From JACCZP01 sp050997195 (GTDB lineage: Bacteria; Actinomycetota; Thermoleophilia; Solirubrobacterales; Thermoleophilaceae): a stretch of DNA of 25,942 bases. The position numbers were made by a program, and so were the translations under genes. Below the pieces are notes generated by a model. The model saw only the letters and a program-made list of their open reading frames with translations. It made no database searches and had not been told where the DNA came from. The DNA is taken from positions 1 through 25,942 of the forward strand of contig JBPCRE010000013.1 in NCBI GenBank assembly GCA_050997195.1, in the 5' to 3' direction. Shown piece after piece: positions 21,823 through 25,942 of the stretch (position 1 is its first letter; each line of letters begins with the position of its first letter).

Positions 21823-23106
21823 GTGATCGCCCGGTACACGCGCCCGGAGATGGGCGCCGTCTGGTCCGAGCAGCGCAAGCTCGAGGGCTGGCTCGATGTG
21901 GAGCTCGCGGTGGTGGACGCCCTCGCCGACGAGGGCGTGATCCCGGCCGGCGATGCGGTGGCGATCCGCGAGCGGGCGGCCTTCACGGTGGAGGCGGTGG
22001 CCGAGCGCGAGCGCGTGACCGACCACGACGTGGCCGCCTTCGTGGACGTGGTGGCCGCCTCGGTGGGCCCCGAGGGCCGGTGGGTCCACCACGGCCTGAC
22101 CTCGAGCGACGTGCTCGACACCGCACTCGGGCTCCAGCTCCGCGCGGCGGGCGAGGTGTGCGTCGCCGGCGCCCGCGCCTACCGCGACGCGCTGATCGTG
22201 CGGTCCCGGGCGCACACGGCCACGCTGTGCGTCGGCCGCACCCACGGAGTGCACGCCGAGCCCACCACCTTCGGCGTGAAGCTCGCGGGCTTCGCCTTCG
22301 AGGCCGATCGCAACCTGTGGCGGCTCGAGGCGGCGTTCGCCGGCGTGGCCGTGGGCGCGCTCTCGGGCGCGGTGGGCACCTACTCGACCAACGGGCCGGA
22401 GCTCGAGGCGCGTGTCCTCGGTCGTCTGGGCCTCGAGCGCGAGGACGTCTCGACGCAGGTGGTGGCTCGCGACCGCCACGCCGAGCTCCTCTCGGCGGTG
22501 GCCCTCGCGGGCGCCGGGCTCGAGCGCTTCGCCACGGAGATCCGCCACCTCCAGCGCACCGAGGTTCGCGAGGTGGAGGAGCCCTTTCGGGCCGGCAAGA
22601 AGGGCTCCTCGGCCATGCCCCACAAGCGCAATCCGATCGTGTCCGAGCGCGTGACCGGCGTCGCCCGGCTGCTCCGCGGCTACGCCCAGACCGGCCTCGA
22701 GGACGTGGCCCTCTGGCACGAGCGCGACATCTCGCACTCGAGCGTGGAGCGCGTGGCGCTGCCGGACGCCACGACGCTGCTCGACTATGGACAGGCCCTC
22801 GCCACCCGTGTGGTACAGGGCATGACCGTCCACCCCGACCGCATGGCCGCGAACCTCGAGGCCACCCACGGGGCGCTGTTCTCGCAGCGGGCCCTGCTGG
22901 CCCTGGTCGAGGCGGGGCGCTCGCGCGACGAGGCCTACCGCGTGGTCCAGGAGGGAGCGCAGCGCGCGTGGGACGAGGGAGTGCCCTTCCGCGAGCTGCT
23001 CGGCACCGCCGCCCCCGAGCTCGACCTCGACGCGGTGTTCGACCCGGCGTCGTTCGTTCGTCACGGGCGCGCGATCGTCGGGCGCCTCGAGGGCCTCGGC
23101 GCCTGA
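21823..23106 (+). CDS. purB: Adenylosuccinate lyase
   Basis: Cleaves SAICAR to AICAR and adenylosuccinate to AMP, acting in both the IMP and AMP branches. 427 residues. Seen: the N-terminal RYTRPEMGAVWSEQRKLEGW, catalytic-site pieces HHGLTSSDVLDTALGLQL and GRTHGVHAEPTTFGVK, and the fumarase-superfamily signature GSSAMPHKRNPIVSE with the flexible catalytic-Ser loop. The C-terminal helices are complete. GTG 21823 follows purE by 11 nt. The malic enzyme gene begins 38 nt after its stop. Confidence 0.97.
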   Translation: MIARYTRPEMGAVWSEQRKLEGWLDVELAVVDALADEGVIPAGDAVAIRERAAFTVEAVAERERVTDHDVAAFVDVVAASVGPEGRWVHHGLTSSDVLDTALGLQLRAAGEVCVAGARAYRDALIVRSRAHTATLCVGRTHGVHAEPTTFGVKLAGFAFEADRNLWRLEAAFAGVAVGALSGAVGTYSTNGPELEARVLGRLGLEREDVSTQVVARDRHAELLSAVALAGAGLERFATEIRHLQRTEVREVEEPFRAGKKGSSAMPHKRNPIVSERVTGVARLLRGYAQTGLEDVALWHERDISHSSVERVALPDATTLLDYGQALATRVVQGMTVHPDRMAANLEATHGALFSQRALLALVEAGRSRDEAYRVVQEGAQRAWDEGVPFRELLGTAAPELDLDAVFDPASFVRHGRAIVGRLEGLGA

Positions 23107-23144
23107 CGCGCTCGGCCGGTCCGGCGCGGCTAGGGTCCGAAGCG

Positions 23145-24506
23145 GTGGCCGTCGACTTCACCTATCGGCTGCGCGTCCCCCACCGACCGGGCAGTCTCGA
23201 GCGGGTGTCCGGAGCCATCGGTCGCGCCGGGGGGCTGATCGGCGACGTGGAGACCATCAAGATCGGCCGCGAGACCTCGATCCGCGAGATCACCATCGAG
23301 AGCGAGGACGACGAGCACGCCGATCGGCTCGAGCAGGCGCTTTCGGAGATGGACGAGGTCGAGGTGCTCGAGCGCCGGGACCGCGCGCTGATCCGTCATG
23401 AGGGCGGGAAGCTGAAGACGGTCCCCTGCCATCCGCTCGCGACCTTTCAGGACACCCGGGACGCCTACACCCCGGGCGTCGCCCGAGCGTGCCTCGCCAT
23501 CGCGAACGACCCGTCCGAGGCAGCGCGCTACACGATGATCCCCCGCACCGTGGCCATCTGCACCAACGGCACGCGCGTGCTCGGACTCGGAGACATCGGG
23601 CCGCTGGCGGCCATGCCGGTGATGGAGGGCAAGGCGCTCTTCTACGCCCAGTTCGCCGGCATCTCCGCGTGGCCGATCCTCGTGGACACGCGCGATCCGA
23701 GCGAGTTCGTGGAGGCGGTGGCGCGCATCGCCCCCTCCTTCGGCGGCATCCACCTCGAGGACATCTCCGCTCCCGAGTGCTACGAGATCGAGGCCCGGCT
23801 GATCGAGCGCCTCGACCAGCCGGTGATGCACGACGACGTGCACGGCACCGCCGCGGTGAGCGTGGGGGCGGCGATGCTCGCGAGCCACGAGGCCGGCGTG
23901 GAGCTCGAGGCCTCGACCGTCGGGCAGGTCGGCCTCGGTGCCGCGGGGCTCGGCATCGCGTCGCTGATGGTCGAGGCCGGGGCCAGGCGGGTGATCGCCT
24001 CGGATCCCAAGGAGGAGACCCACGCGGTGGCCCGCGAGCGGGGCGTCGAGGTGGTGGACATGGACACCGTCATGGCCGAGGCCGACCTGGTGGTGGCTAC
24101 GAGCGGGCGCCCGGGGCTCATCGAGCCCGCCATGGTTCGCGACGGGCAGGTGATCCTTGCGCTGTCGAACCCGAGCCCCGAGATCCGACCCGAGGACGCG
24201 CGCGAGGCGGGCGCGGCGCTCGCCTTCGACGGCGCGGTGGTGAACAACGTGCTCGGCTACCCCGGCATCTTCCGCGGCGCCCTGCTCGCCGGAGCCACGG
24301 AGATCAACTCGACGATGAAGCTGGCCGCGGCGCGGGCTATCTCCGAGATGAGCTCGGAGGCGGAGCTGATGCCCGACCCGCTCGATCCGCGGGTGCACGA
24401 GTGGGTGGCTCAGGCCGTAGGTGAGGCGGCCCGGGAGAGTGGGGTGGCGCAGCGGTCGCGAATGCCGCCTGGAGATGGGCGGAACGGAGGCGGGCCTCCG
24501 AGCTAA
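23145..24506 (+). CDS. ACT-domain NAD(P)-dependent malic enzyme
   Basis: A 453-residue fusion of an N-terminal ACT domain (about residues 4-78, FTYRLRVPHRPGSLERVSGA) to a bacterial malic enzyme, which decarboxylates malate to pyruvate. Seen in the catalytic part: AYTPGVARAC (Tyr108), MEGKALFYAQF (catalytic Lys163), IHLEDISAPECYEIE and VMHDDVHGTAAVS (metal-binding acids), then the Rossmann loop GLGAAGLGIASLM and LSNPSPEIRPEDA. The GTG start at 23145 precedes VDFTYRLRV. The frame stays open upstream inside purB, but that part is a shadow. ACT domains usually bind amino acids as allosteric effectors, so feedback by an amino acid is plausible; the ligand is unknown. Its place between purB and purC is unexpected. 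Confidence 0.92.
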   Translation: MAVDFTYRLRVPHRPGSLERVSGAIGRAGGLIGDVETIKIGRETSIREITIESEDDEHADRLEQALSEMDEVEVLERRDRALIRHEGGKLKTVPCHPLATFQDTRDAYTPGVARACLAIANDPSEAARYTMIPRTVAICTNGTRVLGLGDIGPLAAMPVMEGKALFYAQFAGISAWPILVDTRDPSEFVEAVARIAPSFGGIHLEDISAPECYEIEARLIERLDQPVMHDDVHGTAAVSVGAAMLASHEAGVELEASTVGQVGLGAAGLGIASLMVEAGARRVIASDPKEETHAVARERGVEVVDMDTVMAEADLVVATSGRPGLIEPAMVRDGQVILALSNPSPEIRPEDAREAGAALAFDGAVVNNVLGYPGIFRGALLAGATEINSTMKLAAARAISEMSSEAELMPDPLDPRVHEWVAQAVGEAARESGVAQRSRMPPGDGRNGGGPPS

Positions 24507-24553
24507 GGGCCCCGCACGGGAGCGCCGCCGGCCCGAGCTTTCGGACGACACCG

Positions 24554-24563
24554 ATCTTAAGAT
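24554..24563. promoter_or_regulatory. AT-rich palindrome upstream of purC
   Basis: ATCTTAAGAT is a perfect 10-bp palindrome in the 100-bp gap before purC, in DNA that is otherwise very GC-rich. It might be an operator or part of a promoter; a TAGTAG at 24591-24596 lies closer to the start. The evidence is limited to composition and symmetry. Confidence 0.25.
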
Positions 24564-24606
24564 GGCGGCACGGGATGCGACCCCTTCCGTTAGTAGCCTC
24601 AGGGGA

Positions 24607-25506
24607 GTGAGCGAAGCACCCACCCTCGGCCCCGATCGCCTCCTCTCCAGCGGCAAGGTCCGGGATATGTACGACGCCGGCGAGGGCCGCCTGGTGATGG
24701 TGACCTCCGACCGGATCTCGACCTACGACGTCGTGCATCCCACGCCCGTCCCGGACAAGGGAAAGGTGCTCACCGGCCTGTCCGCGTACTGGTTCGAGCG
24801 CACCCACGACCTGTGCCGCAACCACCTCGTCTCCTACTTCGAGGTCCCGCAGGCGGTGCGGGGCCGGGCCATGCTCGTCGAGCGCCTCGAGATGGTGCCC
24901 CTCGAGTGCGTGGTACGCGGCTACATCACCGGCTCGGGGTGGAAGGACTACCAGCGGAGCGGCGAGGTGTGCGGCGTCCGCCTGCCCGACGGACTCACCG
25001 AGTCGGAGCGCCTGCCCGAGCCCATCTTCACCCCTGCCACGAAGGCCGCCGAGGGCGAGCACGACGAGAACGTGTCCTTCGACCGCGCCGCTGAGATCCT
25101 CGCAGACAGGGACCTGCTGGAGCGCCTGCGCACCCTCTCCGTACGGCTCTACGCGCTGATCGCCGAGCACGCGCGCGAGCGCGGGATCATCCTCGCCGAC
25201 ACGAAGTTCGAGTGGGGCCGCGACGCCGAGGGCGAGATCGTGCTCGCCGACGAGGTGGGCACCCCCGACTCCTCGCGCTTCTGGCCGGCGGAGGGCTACC
25301 AGCCGGGCGGGCCGCAGCCGTCGTTCGACAAGCAGTACGTGCGTGACTGGGCGTCGCAGTCGGGTTGGGACCGGACCCCGCCGGCCCCCGAGATCCCGGA
25401 GCACGTGATCGAGGGAACGTCCGAGCGCTACGTCGAGGCCTACGAGCTCATCAGCGGCGAGCCCTTCCACGACTGGCTGGAGAAGTCGGGCGCCAGGCAC
25501 GGGTGA
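24607..25506 (+). CDS. purC: Phosphoribosylaminoimidazole-succinocarboxamide synthase (SAICAR synthetase)
   Basis: ATP-dependent joining of CAIR and aspartate to give SAICAR; 299 residues, typical of the longer actinobacterial form. Seen: LLSSGKVRDMYDAGEGRLVMV at the N-terminus (trimmed), SDRISTYDVV, LECVVRGYITGSGWKDYQ, the Asp-rich IILADTKFEWGRD, EVGTPDSSRFWPA, and FDKQYVRDW. The GTG start at 24607 has AGGGG just upstream and matches the family N-terminus. An ATG at 24562 in the same frame would add 15 residues and overlaps the palindrome. The gap before it suggests its own promoter. The stop overlaps purS as GTGA. Confidence 0.96.
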   Translation: MSEAPTLGPDRLLSSGKVRDMYDAGEGRLVMVTSDRISTYDVVHPTPVPDKGKVLTGLSAYWFERTHDLCRNHLVSYFEVPQAVRGRAMLVERLEMVPLECVVRGYITGSGWKDYQRSGEVCGVRLPDGLTESERLPEPIFTPATKAAEGEHDENVSFDRAAEILADRDLLERLRTLSVRLYALIAEHARERGIILADTKFEWGRDAEGEIVLADEVGTPDSSRFWPAEGYQPGGPQPSFDKQYVRDWASQSGWDRTPPAPEIPEHVIEGTSERYVEAYELISGEPFHDWLEKSGARHG

Positions 25507-25733
25507 GGGCGCGGGTGCTCATCCGGCCCAAGGAGGGCATCCTCGACGCCCAGGGCCAGACCGTGGAGCGCGCGCTGCCGGCGCTCGGCTTCGAGGGCGT
25601 GTCCGGGGTGCGCATCGGACGGCTGGTGGAGCTCGAGGTCGAGGACGGCGCGCGGCTCGAGGAGATGTGCGAGACGCTGCTGGCCAACCCGCTGATCGAG
25701 GAGTACGAGATCGAGGAGATCACCGCCCCGTGA
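25503..25733 (+). CDS. purS: FGAM synthase subunit PurS
   Basis: The 76-residue small subunit of the three-part PurS-PurQ-PurL formylglycinamidine synthase, which bridges glutaminase and synthetase. Seen: ARVLIRPKEGILDAQGQTVE, then RALPALGFEGVSGVRIGRLV and the C-terminal LLANPLIEEYEIEEI, all characteristic. The GTG start at 25503 overlaps the purC stop (GTGA), and its own stop overlaps the purQ start the same way, so purC-purS-purQ are tightly coupled. Confidence 0.94.
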   Translation: MRARVLIRPKEGILDAQGQTVERALPALGFEGVSGVRIGRLVELEVEDGARLEEMCETLLANPLIEEYEIEEITAP

Positions 25734-25942
25734 GGTTCGGGGTGGTCCGCTTTCCGGGCTCCTGCGACGAGATCGACGCCCTTCGCGCGTGCCGGCGCTT
25801 CGCCGACGCGGACCTACTGTGGTACGAGGATCGCGACCTCTCGGGTGTGGACGCCGTGGTCATCCCCGGCGGCTTCGCTTATGGGGACTACCTGCGCGTG
25901 GGCGCCATCGCCGGCCTCGCCCCGATCATGGAGGCCATCACC
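25730..25942 (+). CDS. purQ: FGAM synthase glutaminase subunit PurQ, N-terminal part only
   Basis: The first 71 codons are present; the gene runs off the window end. PurQ is the class I amidotransferase subunit that supplies ammonia to PurL. Seen: MRFGVVRFPGSCDEIDALRA (FPGxxCD motif) and VDAVVIPGGFAYGDYLRVGA, where the family usually has GGFSYGDYLR. The catalytic Cys nucleophile lies beyond the window edge. The GTG start overlaps the purS stop (GTGA). purL is expected next but not visible. Confidence 0.93.
   Translation, partial: MRFGVVRFPGSCDEIDALRACRRFADADLLWYEDRDLSGVDAVVIPGGFAYGDYLRVGAIAGLAPIMEAIT

Noticed and set aside
22080..23144. Possible fusion of a long upstream segment to the malic enzyme
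   Set aside because: That segment is an out-of-frame reading of purB, Arg/Gly/Pro-rich and without a domain.

Overview
The window is about 26 kb of very GC-rich, densely coding chromosomal DNA. The gene set points to an actinobacterium. It has a dnaK-grpE-dnaJ operon that ends in an HspR-type MerR regulator, myo-inositol-phosphate synthase next to a CDP-alcohol phosphotransferase, many GTG starts, and ATGA/GTGA/TGATG gene overlaps. A deep-branching group such as Thermoleophilia/Solirubrobacterales is my inference from overall protein flavour, not something proven here. I see no tRNA, rRNA, CRISPR array, insertion sequence or phage gene.

Layout. (1) Positions 1-7723, minus strand: seven co-directional genes. 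From upstream to downstream they are an alpha/beta hydrolase, a polytopic GT-C-like membrane protein, an AUR1/PAP2-type phosphatase or phosphotransferase, a CDP-alcohol phosphatidyltransferase, Ino1, a PimA-like glycosyltransferase fused to a PHP phosphoesterase, and a uracil-DNA-glycosylase-superfamily protein cut by the window edge. The middle four or five form a plausible inositol-phospholipid pathway: glucose-6-P to inositol-3-P (Ino1), to phosphatidylinositol phosphate (CDP-alcohol enzyme), then dephosphorylation and/or head-group modification. (2) 7775-9365, plus strand: endonuclease III and a frameshifted EamA/DMT transporter. (3) 9366-13654, plus strand: promoter, operator-like element and the dnaK-grpE-dnaJ-hspR operon. 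(4) 13661-14736, minus strand: bioY and a MOSC protein. (5) 14737-17452: clpB behind a promoter that carries nearly the same 20-bp element as dnaK. This is the classic HspR regulon pair. (6) 17490-19536: a tiny Gly-rich membrane protein, a small membrane protein, and a convergent MATE exporter. (7) 19712-25942, plus strand: a purine biosynthesis cluster, GYD-domain protein, purD, purE, purB, ACT-malic enzyme, purC, purS and purQ (cut by the window end).

Most interesting: the glycosyltransferase-PHP fusion beside Ino1. Its PimA-like half appears to have lost the donor-binding motifs while the PHP metal-binding residues are intact. Next are the shared dnaK/clpB operator, an ACT-domain malic enzyme and a GYD protein embedded in the purine cluster, a ClpB with a shortened second ATPase domain, and stop codons of convergent genes sitting inside small perfect hairpins. 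Antisense reading frames are long throughout because of the base composition. They were treated as shadows. No gap between genes exceeds about 180 bp.
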